From positions 16,322,230-16,386,229 of the forward strand of contig NC_045128.1 of NCBI RefSeq assembly GCF_007655135.1: DNA of 64,000 nucleotides. The letters are read 5' to 3'. The notes under the pieces are model-generated. The model had not been told where the DNA came from. It worked only from the letters and a program-made list of their open reading frames with translations, and searched no databases. This DNA is from Punica granatum. Taxonomy: Eukaryota; Streptophyta; Magnoliopsida; Myrtales; Lythraceae. The position numbers and the translations under genes are program-made. Below, piece by piece: positions 22,901 through 32,877 of the stretch (the stretch's first letter is position 1; each line of letters starts with the position of its first letter).

Positions 22901-23219
22901 TCGGGGTCAAACCGACGAGCTTAGGTCGGAAGGACTTCGTGATGAGGATCATGGGCACGATGATGGGGCTGAAGCACACGAGCTCGGAAGTGGGATTCGT
23001 GAAGAGGGAGCTGATGCACAAGATCTCGGAGGCTTACATGTTTCGAGTGGACCAATCACACGAGCGAAGGCAAGACAAATCCAGCAAGCTATGGAGAGCT
23101 CATTTGCGGGTTTCTTGGGCCAAGAGGAGACTAATTCGAATTGGTCTCTAAAGGGCCTTACCCAATTAACTTGTCTTGAGATAGTCAATAGCCCATCTAA
23201 GATTAGAGTAGATGTATAA
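19948..23219 (+). pseudogene. pol: reverse transcriptase, RNase H, integrase, with two stops
   Basis: One frame is continuous except for TGA at 21174-21176 and TAA at 21570-21572. A charged linker leads to reverse transcriptase (about 20280-20960; [12 protein letters not shown], catalytic [11 protein letters not shown]). RNase H spans 21234-21600 ([20 protein letters not shown]). Integrase spans 21660-22850 with an H-H-C-C zinc site (CSRCITCKK), core acidic residues in [18 protein letters not shown] and DGQTEVVNR, and a GPF module ([16 protein letters not shown]). The frame passes the polypurine tract and uses the first 109 codons of the 3' LTR, ending in a region with [13 protein letters not shown]. 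Both stops lie at positions where one transition would create them. Confidence 0.9.
22878..22890 (+). other. polypurine tract
   Basis: GAAGAGAGGGGGA lies immediately before the 3' LTR and inside the pol frame. It is the expected plus-strand primer for reverse transcription. Confidence 0.85.
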
Positions 23220-23627
23220 GGAAAGCCAAGAGATGCTGAATAAGGAATAAAAAGACTGCCAAATATTCTAGGGGGGCCTTTATTTAGTTTCCTCTATTAA
23301 TTCCGGTTTTAGGAAACTAAAGATATTCCAGTTGCCAAGTTTATTAGTTTCCAAATTCTCCTAGGCTTATATAAAGGAGGCTGAATAGCTGATTAGAGGT
23401 ACTTTCAGACTACACTGATGAGAATTTTCCTCTATGTTGTTCTTCGGCAACCTTCCGTGATTGTAAGCATGGATGCTTGTAATTCTCGGCTATTTATAAT
23501 ATTGGTTCTTGGTTTTCTATAACTATCGGGTCAGTATTCCATCCCTCTTAATCTCTATTGGCGATTCGGGTTCGATTTCCAGTCTTTGTTGTCGGGTCTT
23601 GCGGCAGGTCTCGTGGGGTTCGCATCA
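22892..23627 (+). repeat. 3' LTR of the young Ty3/gypsy element (736 bases)
   Basis: It matches the 5' LTR with eight substitutions (for example CTATGG for CTGTGG, GATAG for GATGG, TTGTCG for TTATCG) and one copy of the 53-base unit. It carries the end of pol. The right GAATT duplication follows at 23628. Confidence 0.95.
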
Positions 23628-26600
23628 GAATTACCATTGTAAATGCGAAAACGATTCAAATGAGCCTAAGATTGTCCATTTTGCCCTAAAGAATGATGTC
23701 TATGTTACTTCGTATTGCATGTCTCAGGTGTAGAAGTATACACATTTTGAAAAGGGCATTAACACCATTTTGTAATTCGTCGATGCGAGTTACAAATTAA
23801 TGTCCATTCGTGCAAAGTTATTTAAATTGAATGAATTAACCGTGTGAGCGTCCCAATTAACCCGTTCGTAGAATTAATGCCTAAGGGTTATGCCGAATGC
23901 ATTAATTATGAAAACGATTCGTGACTCGGTGACTAAGACGATTGCATAAGGATCGAGGATAATTTGGTCTAATGACCGAAAATACCCTCATAACCGAATG
24001 GACCCGAATGAGTCATTGATACCCGAATCCATGCATGTTTTGTTTGGAAAAGACATTTTCATGCGATATTGCGACAATAATGTAGATTACAAATTACACA
24101 AAATCCGAGAATGGACTTAAAACGGGGAGAGGAAGCCCCGTGCAACCCGTGCGAGTCTAAGAGACTCTCAGCCATTTCTCCTTGGAGAAAATCGAGAGGT
24201 CTCATGGCCCACATCGGGTTCCACGAGTTTTCCCTGTTTCGTTTCGAATCATTTCTCGCATGCTCAAATAACAAACACGATAAATGACACGAGTAAACGA
24301 AAGTCGGTATTGCCAAGAGTTTGGAAAACGCATTCAAGCATACAAACATGCACAAACACGTTATTTACGAAATCGATAAAACAATACCGGCTCCATGGAT
24401 GTGGAAAAACATAAAAATTAGGGAAACAACTCAAATAGGGACAAGAAAACCGGTCTTGTCCCAAAAAAGTCGAGAATACCCTCTGGTTACCTTTCCAAGA
24501 GGTTAATTTAAGAGGTATCTCCACTTTTCCGGGTCGATATGGTTTCCTCGACTTCGATTTAAATATTTCCCAACATGTTAGCACGTATTAAGATAATAAA
24601 CATGCATGATACAATATTGAAATTGCATAAAAATTAAAACTTGGAAGCAAAACATGCATAAAATCAACTTATAACTCCGTAAACACAACGAAAATGTAAA
24701 AGTCCTAGCTCCTCTAAGTCAGGAATGGTCATACCTAGTCTCGGGATGCGGGATGGGACTATTAGAAGTCGGGTTGGACCTTTGTCTGGTCGGATTTGGG
24801 CTGTTTTTCGTTGATCAAACTCGAAATGCACAAGCAGACCCGGCTGGAACACTGAACATACCTGATTGGCACAAGTCGGGTCGGACGTCACCACGGAAGC
24901 TCCCGATGGAATTTTGGGGCAAGGTCAGCGGCTCCTAACTCCTAACTGACCCCCGGAGGTGAATGTGGTGGTTGTTTGGTCCCAAAGTTATCAAGTCGAC
25001 CCGTACAGCCCTGCAAAGATCAAGGAAAATAGAGCACGTCTGGAATTTTAGACCAGTCTAGCACAAGTCGAGTCAAACGTAGCCACAGAGTCTCCTGATG
25101 GAATTTTGAGGCAAGGTCAACAGCTCCCGACTCCTAACTGACCTCCGGAAGTGACTGTGGTGGTTGTTTTTCGAAAAGAGTTTCGGATTGACCCGATCTG
25201 CAAGAAAACCGCACAAACAGTAAGAAATTGCGACCCCGATTGTGCAGTCGGGTTGTTTCTTCTTCCTGGGGTTAAATCAACGGGTTTTTCTTGGATTTCT
25301 TGACTCCTTGACACCCTAGGGTTGTGTGGGGTGGTGTTTGATGGGTTTTGGTAGCTCAAACCGACTTGGAAGGGCTTGAAACCCTGGTTGAAAATTTTGA
25401 CCCGAGAAGGACCAAAACGGGATCCGATTATGTGGTTGCTTGTTTCGATGGGTTGGAGGCTCCAATACTAAAATCTAAGGTCAGAAATGGATAGAGGGGG
25501 TCGAAAACATGTGGGATATGAAGTTTGGTGAAATTTGGATTTAAGTCGGGATGGATTCTAACTTAAGTCTTGAGAGTTTTGCTTGGTTTTTGGCTTGAGG
25601 ATGCTGGCTGCGGTTTTTTGTTGAACTCCTTGAGAGGTTGAGAGCATTTGTTTGAGTGATCGCCTTGCTTTAAAGAATGTTCGGAAATCGATTTTGCTCG
25701 TTTCAGGCGATCAGAGCAAAATTAGCCGTTTCTGAATGCGTATCTCTTGTCTGTATTCCAAATCGGTCGTTTTGACATGCATTGTCAATCAGACTGAATT
25801 ATTGACCAATAAGCCGATATTGTCGGTGTGAAGCCGGAGACATCCTAAGAGTCCGAAACCAGATTTCTCAGAATGCTTCTGAGTTGCTTGGGCGAGCCGG
25901 AGATCACTGTAATCTCTGTTCATTGAGAACTGGGCTCGAAGAACTGAAAAATGGCATATGAAACTCTAAAATGGTGTTCTGAGGGTCTAGATGGATTGTG
26001 AGATTCCGTTTGAGGATTTCACGTTGAGCGTTGAGATGAGTAGCACTGGGTTTACCAACCATCCGATGTCAAGTTTTCACGAAAAAGACCTCTGTTTATG
26101 AATTTCCGTTGAAACGGACTTTTCTTCTCTTCGGAGGTCACTCGGGAAACTTTACCGATGTTCTATCAGACCAGTCTTCGGATAAGGTTTTCCGTTGAAA
26201 GGTATGCTTGTTCTGTCGTTCGAGAGTCATTAGAGGAGTCTTTATGACCTCTGAAAGATAATTTGAAGTAATGATCATGCTCTGCATAATTGTTGGACAT
26301 GACTATATCTGACATTGGGCATTAACTTTTCTTAGATGAATCGGCATTTTTGGACTTCCACTGAAAAGTTATCTGTATTCTAAAATTGCCCTGTATGGAG
26401 CAGTTGATCTACAAAATGTGTTTGAAGACACTTTTTATCTGTTTGACATCGCGAGGAATTTTTGAAGCCCAATATTGATTATCTTCTGATGGTCGAGCGG
26501 ACCAGTGGAAAATAGCACTGTCGGCGATGTATTCTAAAAATGCCGGTTTGGATGCTGTCTAAGCTGTCTGTTTGCTCTGTATGTTGCTGGATGATTTTGT

Positions 26601-26930
26601 ATGTTCTTCTGTCATATGCTTGAATCATCTGCCTATCTCTGTTGACTTGAGAATGAATAGCAATTTGCTGCTCTGTCGAGCTCTCTTCTGTATCGATGCT
26701 CATGTCGTAATCTGAATTGCTGTTGATAGGCGTTGCTTGAACTGGTGAGCCACAATGGGGTGCTGATAGCTTGCTCCTCTTTGACTGCGTGCTCGAGTAG
26801 AAGATGTAGCCAAAGACTTTCAGAAGCACCCTAGTTTGATAGCAATGATCAATTTAGCACCTCTGATAACCTTCTTCTTCCTCTTGCTTTGGATATATAG
26901 GGGATGTTATACCTGAAGCAAAAATGTAAA

Positions 26931-27259
26931 GTTCGGGACGGACCCGAGGGGACGGACACCTGAACAGAAATTTAAAAGTCGGGACGGACCCGAGGGGATG
27001 GACCCCTGAATATAAATTTAAAAGTCGGGACGGACCCCTTAATAGAAATTTAAAAGTCGGGACGGACCCCTGACAGAAATTTAAAAGTCGGGACGGACCC
27101 GAGGGGACATATCCCTTAACAGAAATTGAAAAGTCGGGACGGACCCCTGAACAGAAATTTAATAGTCGGGACGGACCCCTGATAGAAATTTAAAAGTCGG
27201 GACGGACTCGAGGGGACGGACCCCTGACAGAAATTTAAAAGTCGAGACGGACCCGAGGG
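26931..27259. repeat. tandem array of a GTCGGGACGGACC unit, long and short forms
   Basis: Nine units start with GTCGGGACGGACC or a close variant and end near AGAAATTTAAAA. Units come in a short form of about 31-33 bases and a long form of about 45 bases, which has an added GAGGGGACGGACC block. The array lies between the Tat pol and the start of its LTR. Tat-lineage elements are known for tandem repeats at this position. Confidence 0.92.
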
Positions 27260-27362
27260 GTTTACAATATACACAGGCGCATTGCCCTATGGATTATGGG
27301 GTGCACGAGCGCTTGCTTGACGAGTTTGCAAGGTGCAGGGCGCTTGCCTGATGGGTTGCAAG

Positions 27363-27536
27363 ATGCACTGCATTCCTGTGAATGTGCACGCCAATTAAAA
27401 GTGCATTGCGAAAATGAAAGGTGCACTACGTTCCTGAGAATGTGCACGCCAATTAAAAGTGCATTGCGAAAATGAAAGATGCACTGTATTTCTGAGAAGG
27501 TGCACACCAATTGAAAGTGCATTGCGAAAATGAAAT
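27363..27536. repeat. three tandem copies of a 58-base unit
   Basis: Copies are at 27363-27420, 27421-27478 and 27479-27536, each starting RTGCACT and ending GCGAAAATGAAAK. The first two are nearly identical and the third is more diverged. It lies in the 3' region of the Tat element. Confidence 0.93.
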
Positions 27537-28131
27537 GTGCAAATGGTGTGGGGTTGCATGAGGTGTGGAAGGAATCATTGTGCTACCTCCATCACTAAGC
27601 TTGTCTGTGTTGCAATCAATGTTGTGGCAGAATGCTTCGTTGCTTGCCAACTGATTGTGATGCAATTGAATGCACGAAGCTATCCTAAAGATTTCTCTTG
27701 GGATTTTGGTTGTGGTCCTTGGCATTAGGCAGACACGCATTCGTCAGAAAAAAAGACTCCTTTCGGGGTTCACATCCTCGTTCCTGCATATAGAACCATG
27801 AGAGCTAACAGTGGTTGTCAGTTCTACTCTACAGCCATAATGAAGATGTGCAAAGAAGTCTGAATAATAATGCTTTAGGGATTTGAACTTGATGACCATT
27901 TAAGGGGGTGGTCGTATCCCGCTAGATTGTGACTTGACAAGAAAGACTTTTTACAGAATGGGCATGACCGTAGAATTTGCATAAAGGTAAAGGGGGGATC
28001 TTTGGGATCCTCCAAATCAAGGATACAATGAGAGTTTGCTTGCATCGAAGATTGCCAAACCACTACTTGTTGCTGCTACACGCTGAGTGTAACTGTCATT
28101 TCGTGGTCGAGCTGCCGAAGGCCCCTTACTT
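27537..28131. other. non-coding part of the Tat element 3' region
   Basis: No protein similarity is recognised; short frames on both strands lack any family signal. By position it belongs to the untranslated region between pol and LTR of the minus-strand element. Confidence 0.5.
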
Positions 28132-28415
28132 TTGCCTAGGTCGCAAGACGCGTGACGACCTAGCGGGGTGTTTTGTTTGACATTTCCCTCATTTAGAGCT
28201 CACCTTTTGCTACGACCGTTCTGATTGGGTCTGATCACACCTCTCGGTTTCTCTAATGTTTACCTAGACCGCCCTTTACGGGTTTTCGATCTAGCGAGGA
28301 TTTCGTTTCATGCTCTCCTTTTGCCACAGTTCCCCTTTGCGGGATTTTAAACCGTGCCCCTAATTCCCTAATTTTTGCCTAGGCCGTTTCAAAGAGGTTT
28401 TCAACCTAGTGGGAA
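28132..28415. repeat. diverged repeat of hairpin-forming units
   Basis: Units begin near 28132, 28206, 28260, 28317 and 28375 with TTTGCCTAGG-like sequence, spaced about 54-74 bases apart. Three of them contain an inverted pair (CCTAGGTCG with CGACCTAG at 28135-28163; CCTAGACCG with CGATCTAG at 28263-28294; CCTAGGCC with AACCTAG at 28378-28409). It is non-coding and lies downstream of the Tat integrase on the minus strand. Confidence 0.65.
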
Positions 28416-28580
28416 ATTCATTCTTTTTCTCTCAGGAAAAGTTCAGAGAAAGGGAAAGAGCAGAAGATGGGGAGTACATGAGTTAGCAAAATTAAAAGTA
28501 CTGGGGACTGTACATACGAAGAAAGATAAAATGTAATGTGCATTTGAGAAAACACCCGCAGTGGGATGTGAGAAACACCA

Positions 28581-31566
28581 TCACAGATAGTATTTTTTAA
28601 GAGCATTAGCATTGACCGGAAGAGCGTTCTCATTCCCGTCCATATCATTGAGAATGATTGTCCCTCCGTCAAAGACTTCTTTAACGGTGAAGGGACCGTT
28701 GTACTTGTAAGCAAACTTGCTCCTGGAATCTGGGGCGATGTGCAAGACTTTTCTCAAGACGAGGTCGCCAGGGCTGAACTCGCGAGGACGAACTTTTTTG
28801 TTGAATGTTCGAGGCATTCTTTGCTGATAGCATTGACTGTGGCAAAGTGCTGTGAGTCGCTTCTCATCGATGAGATTAAGCTATTCGTAGAGTTACTTCG
28901 CCCATTCTGCTTCCTTGATTTTGGACTTGGCAAGAACCCTCATGGAGGGAATCTCCACTTCGACTGGAAGAACTGCCTCCATGCCGTAGACCAAAGAGTA
29001 CGGGGTTGCCCCTGTAGACGAGCGGATAGATGTCCGATATGCCAAGAGCGCGAACCGGAGCATCTCATGCCAGTCCTTGTAATTCACTGTCATTTTTTCG
29101 ATGATTTTCTTTATGTTCTTGTTCGCCGCCTCTACCGCACCATTCATTTGTGGACGATACGAAGAGGAATTGCGATGTTGGATTCTGAACTGTGCACAGA
29201 GCTCCTTGATGAGTTTGTTGTTCAGGTTCTTGGCATTGTCGGTGATGAGAGTCGCAGGGACTCCGTACCGCGCAATGATGTCGCGTTTGAAGAAGCGCGT
29301 CACGGCTTTTGCAATGACTGACGCAAGGGTGATAGCTTCGATCCACTTGGTGAAGTAATCGATAGCTACTGGTATGAACAAGTGTCCATTGGATGCTTTG
29401 GGATTGACAGGACCGATCACGTCCATGCCCCACATTGAAAAGGGCCACGGAGCAGCCATTGGATGCAGCTTGTTGGGCGGTGCTTTGATCTGATTCGCGT
29501 AGACTTGGCACAAGTGACAGTGCCTGACGTGTTTGACACAGCCAGTCTCCATGGTAGACCAGAAATAGCCCAATCGCATGAGTTTCATTGCAAGCATGAG
29601 CCCATTCATGTGAGGACCGCAATTCCCTTCATGCACTTCTTCCATAAGGCGTTGTGCCTCATTTTCGTCGACACACCGAAGTAGTGTGGCGTCGAATGAA
29701 CGGCAGTAGAGAGTCTCGCCACTCAGGAAAAAGTGTGTTGCGATGCGTCGGAGAGTTCTCCGATTATGTCGATCAGTGAAAGCAAGGAATTGGTCAGTTT
29801 GCAATAGATGCTTGATATTTGCATACCAAGGTATGCCATTGACAGCCTCAATCACGTCGCAGTGGGCAGGGCCCTTGGCAATCTCAAACTCGAGAGGCTC
29901 GATGAGATTCTCCTTCGTAATGCTCATCATAGATGCGAGCGTTGCGAGTGCGTCAGCAAACTGGTTCTTCATGCATGGTGTGTATGTAAACGAGATATTC
30001 TTGAAGTTCTCTGTCAATTCCTTGAGATATTCGTGATACGGCACCAGCTTTGGATCTTTTGTTTTCCACTGTTTGAGCGTCTGAAAGATCGTGAGCATGG
30101 AATCGCCAAAGACTTCCAGCTCCTTGACTTCGAGGTCGATTGCTGCCTGCAAACCAAAGATGCATGCTTCGTATTCAACTACATTGTTGGTGCAAGAAAA
30201 GTAGATCTTCGCTGCACAGGGAAATGACGTCCTTCAAGGGATATCAGCACTGCGCCAATACCGGATCCGATGGAATTGACTGCACCGTCAAAGTACATCT
30301 TCCATCCAGAATTCTCCTCCTCATCGCTCACTTGGAGGATTTCTTCGTCTGGAAAGTCAAAGTTGATTGGCGTATCGTCATCAATCAGGAACTCTGCTAG
30401 ATGATTTGCAATTGCTTGGCCCTTAAATGATGTGCGCGACACATACTTGATGTCGTACTCCGTCAGTTGGCAATGCCATTTGGCTAAGTTCCTCATGGAG
30501 GATGGACTGTCGAGTAGATACTTCAGGGGATCCGTCTTGGACAACATACAGACGGTATGGTAGAGAGTGTATTGTCGGAGCCTTTGCATGACCCACACGA
30601 GTGCGCAACACATTTTCTCTATATTAGGGTAGTTAGACTCCCCTTTAGTGAACTTCTTGCTCAAATAATAAATTGTTCACTCTGCATGCGTGGAATCGTC
30701 CTTCTACCATAACATGCATCCAATGGATTGTTGGCGCACTGTCAGGTATAGAACGGGAGGACGATCCGGTGAAGGTGGAACCAACACCGGCGGCTGAACT
30801 AAATATGGCTTGATTGAATCGAAGGCTTTCTGACACTCGTCATCCCATTCTACTGCTGCATTTTTGCGAAGCAGGCGGAAGAGCGGTTGGCATTTGTCTG
30901 TCAGATTTGCAATGAAACGCACGATGTAATTCAGCCGTCCTAAGAAGCTCCTTACTTCGCGCACTGTTGATGGAGGGGGCAGTTCCATGATCGCCTTGAC
31001 CTTGTCGGGGTCGACCTCAATGCCCTTTTCACTGACTACAAACCCTAACAATTTACCTGACTTGACGCCAAAGGTGCACTTCGCTGGGTTGAGTCGGAGC
31101 TTATACTTCCTAAGACGATCGAATAACCGCTTAAGGTTGACCAGATGATCTTCACTTTCTTTGGACTTCGCAATCATATCGTCAACGTAGATTTCTATCT
31201 CTTTATGCATCATGTCATGAAAGAGTATGACCATTGCCCGCTGATAGGTTGCCTCGGCGTTTTTGAGACCGAAAGGCATGACCTTATAGCAAAAGGTACC
31301 CCACATCGTGATGAACGTCATTTTGATCTTATCCTCCTCGGCCATCTGAATCTGATTGTATCCAGAGAAGCTGTCCATGAAGGAGAATTGTGTGTGACGT
31401 ACTGTATTGTCTACCAAGACGTCGATGTGGGGCAGCGGGAAGTTATCCTTAGGACTGGCCCTGTTAAGGTCTCAGTAATCGATGCAGACTCTGACTTTCC
31501 CGTTCTTTTTTTCCACTGGCACAACTATGAGACACTTACATTATGGAATGTGATTCCGAAAGTGTA
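28581..31566 (-). pseudogene. Tat-lineage Ty3/gypsy pol, broken
   Basis: Reading down from 31566: the last part of reverse transcriptase (VRVCIDY, then a TGA at 31474-31472; FSFMDSFSGYNQI; MPFGLKNAEATYQRAM; catalytic EIYVDDMIAKS) runs to about 30710. The first RNase H follows to about 30400. A second RNase H-like domain comes next (KMYFDGAVNSIGSGIGAVLI near 30300-30250; FGDSML; FADALATLAS). Integrase is at about 29700-28893, with CHLCQ zinc cysteines, MWGMDVIGP, ITDNAKNL and GAVEAANK. Its C-terminal module ends at 28581 (FSPGDLVLRK, NGPFTVKEV). Two RNase H domains are typical of the Tat group. Frameshifts near 30700, 30160 and 28890 and the TGA inactivate it. gag, protease and the N-terminal RT are missing. 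Confidence 0.88.
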
Positions 31567-31738
31567 AATAATTGCTTCAGTAGAGAGCAAGGGACCACCA
31601 TGAGCAGGACCACACCAACCAAAAAGGATAGCAAGGGCCTACCGCTAAAAGGATCGCACTAACTAGACCCATCAACAAGTCAATACCAATATGTCGCCTC
31701 AACAACAACAACTCAACACTTCCTCTTTCACCTTTCAA

Positions 31739-32510
31739 TCACTCTCCAATTCCCAAATTCTAAAACCCTAATTGCTCTTATTGCTCATTTGAATTGGGTG
31801 TAAAGTCAATCGTTCTCCAATTCCCAAATTCTAAACCCTAATTTCTCTAATTGCTCATCCGAATCATGCCACATTAGCAGCCGTTAGTTTCCACGTCCGA
31901 GACCATGACGGAATTGGAGACGGGTGATATATTTGATTTAACTTGGATAACGTGCTGGTAAATTTGGAAAAATTGAGAATTAATGCTAGATTTGGGAAAA
32001 CAGTATAAATTTATGATTTTTGGTGTGATTAACGCTATCTGCAATTAAGAGTTTGAGTTAGAGGTTATTGTTGTTGTTGCCCTAGACTGAAGGAACGCGG
32101 GTTGAGAGCACCATTGATGGGAAGGGGGGAGAGAGAGAGCTGAGCTCGGTGAACGTCATGGTGGAGAGGAGCAAGAGAGGTCAATGATGGAAGGAGAGAT
32201 GGAGATGGATGACACAAAGGAAGGAGCGGGTTAGAATGGTGGTGTTAGGTTGAAGGAACGGAAGAATTTTAAAGGTTGCGATAATTGAAAAAAAATAAAG
32301 TTGGGATGTATAGTGTTATTTTTCTCTTGTATCGAGACCTATACACTATTCACGTTGGCATCGTTGTCACGTCACATTCTCCATAAAAAAAATGGATGGA
32401 AAATAAATAACAGGTAAAGCCTAAACATTAGGCCGCCTCGTGTCAATTTGAAGGTAGGAAAAAATTGAGAAAAACATTAAAAAGGTTATGATATATGGCC
32501 TTATTAACCC
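31739..32510 (-). repeat. right arm of the long imperfect inverted repeat
   Basis: The reverse complement of this stretch follows the order of 1041-1690, with many substitutions and indels. Its inner end has a local direct duplication: a unit with CTCCAATTCCCAAATTCTAAA occurs at about 31741 and again at about 31816. The arm ends about 370 bases upstream of the RED/SMU2 start codon, so it may form part of the upstream region of that gene. Confidence 0.6.
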
Positions 32511-32877
32511 TAAGATTAAATACGAATAGAAAGACTAAACATAACAATCAGCATAGTTAATTGGTTGAAAGAATTTCCTCCTGGATAAATATTCTCCCCA
32601 GAAGTTGAAACTCCAACTTCGCAATTAGCAGCTTTTTTATCCGCGCTCAAAGCTCGGGCAGCTCTCCTATTTCTCGGTCGGTCAGTTTGCGCCGGTCTCA
32701 TCTTGCGAGCAGAAAGGGGTATTGAAGTAAATTCAAGTCCGTCTCTTCGGCCCCTGCTGAATCGAATCCTTCCACCCATCTCCCTCCATAGCCAAGAGCT
32801 TGCTGCACTGCATAAACCCTAGCGCTGATTCTCCAATTCCTTCTACAGATTCACGAATCCCTTGCTGCAGGCCAATC

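Larger units (their letters stand above)
16813..23627 (+). mobile_element. full-length young Ty3/gypsy retrotransposon
   Basis: It is 6815 bases long. Both LTRs open TGATACGACTCGG and close TTCGCATCA. The order is 5' LTR, primer binding site, purine-rich leader, gag-protease, reverse transcriptase, RNase H, integrase, polypurine tract (GAAGAGAGGGGGA, 22878-22890), 3' LTR. A perfect GAATT duplication flanks it. The LTRs differ by eight substitutions in 736 aligned bases, about 1.1%, which indicates a recent insertion. Coding is broken by one frame change and two stops, so any later movement would need proteins from another copy. Confidence 0.95.
12811..26768 (-). repeat. long Tat-type LTR (minus strand), internally duplicated and split by a younger element
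   Basis: On the minus strand it starts at 26768 (TATCAGCACCCCATTGTGG, the mutated counterpart of TGTCAGCACC at 5926) and ends in CGTACA at 12811. It is continuous apart from the Ty3/gypsy insertion at 16813-23627. Without that insertion and its duplicated GAATT it is about 7.1 kb. About 2 kb is a second copy of one module: 23698-25650 matches 14461-16400 on the same strand. The segment with the imperfect palindromic GACTCGAAAGTCGAG block lies near 12940. Nothing in it appears to code for protein. Confidence 0.68.

Noticed and set aside
26931..27540. Possible CRISPR-like array from the regular repeats
   Set aside because: The repeats are contiguous without unique spacers, in a plant retrotransposon context.
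28740..30227. Several long plus-strand frames opposite the Tat pol
   Set aside because: They are antisense shadows of integrase and RNase H and lack any protein-family features.
32516..32779. 87-codon minus frame upstream of RED/SMU2, rich in arginine
   Set aside because: There is no family signal; it probably overlaps the promoter and leader of RED/SMU2.
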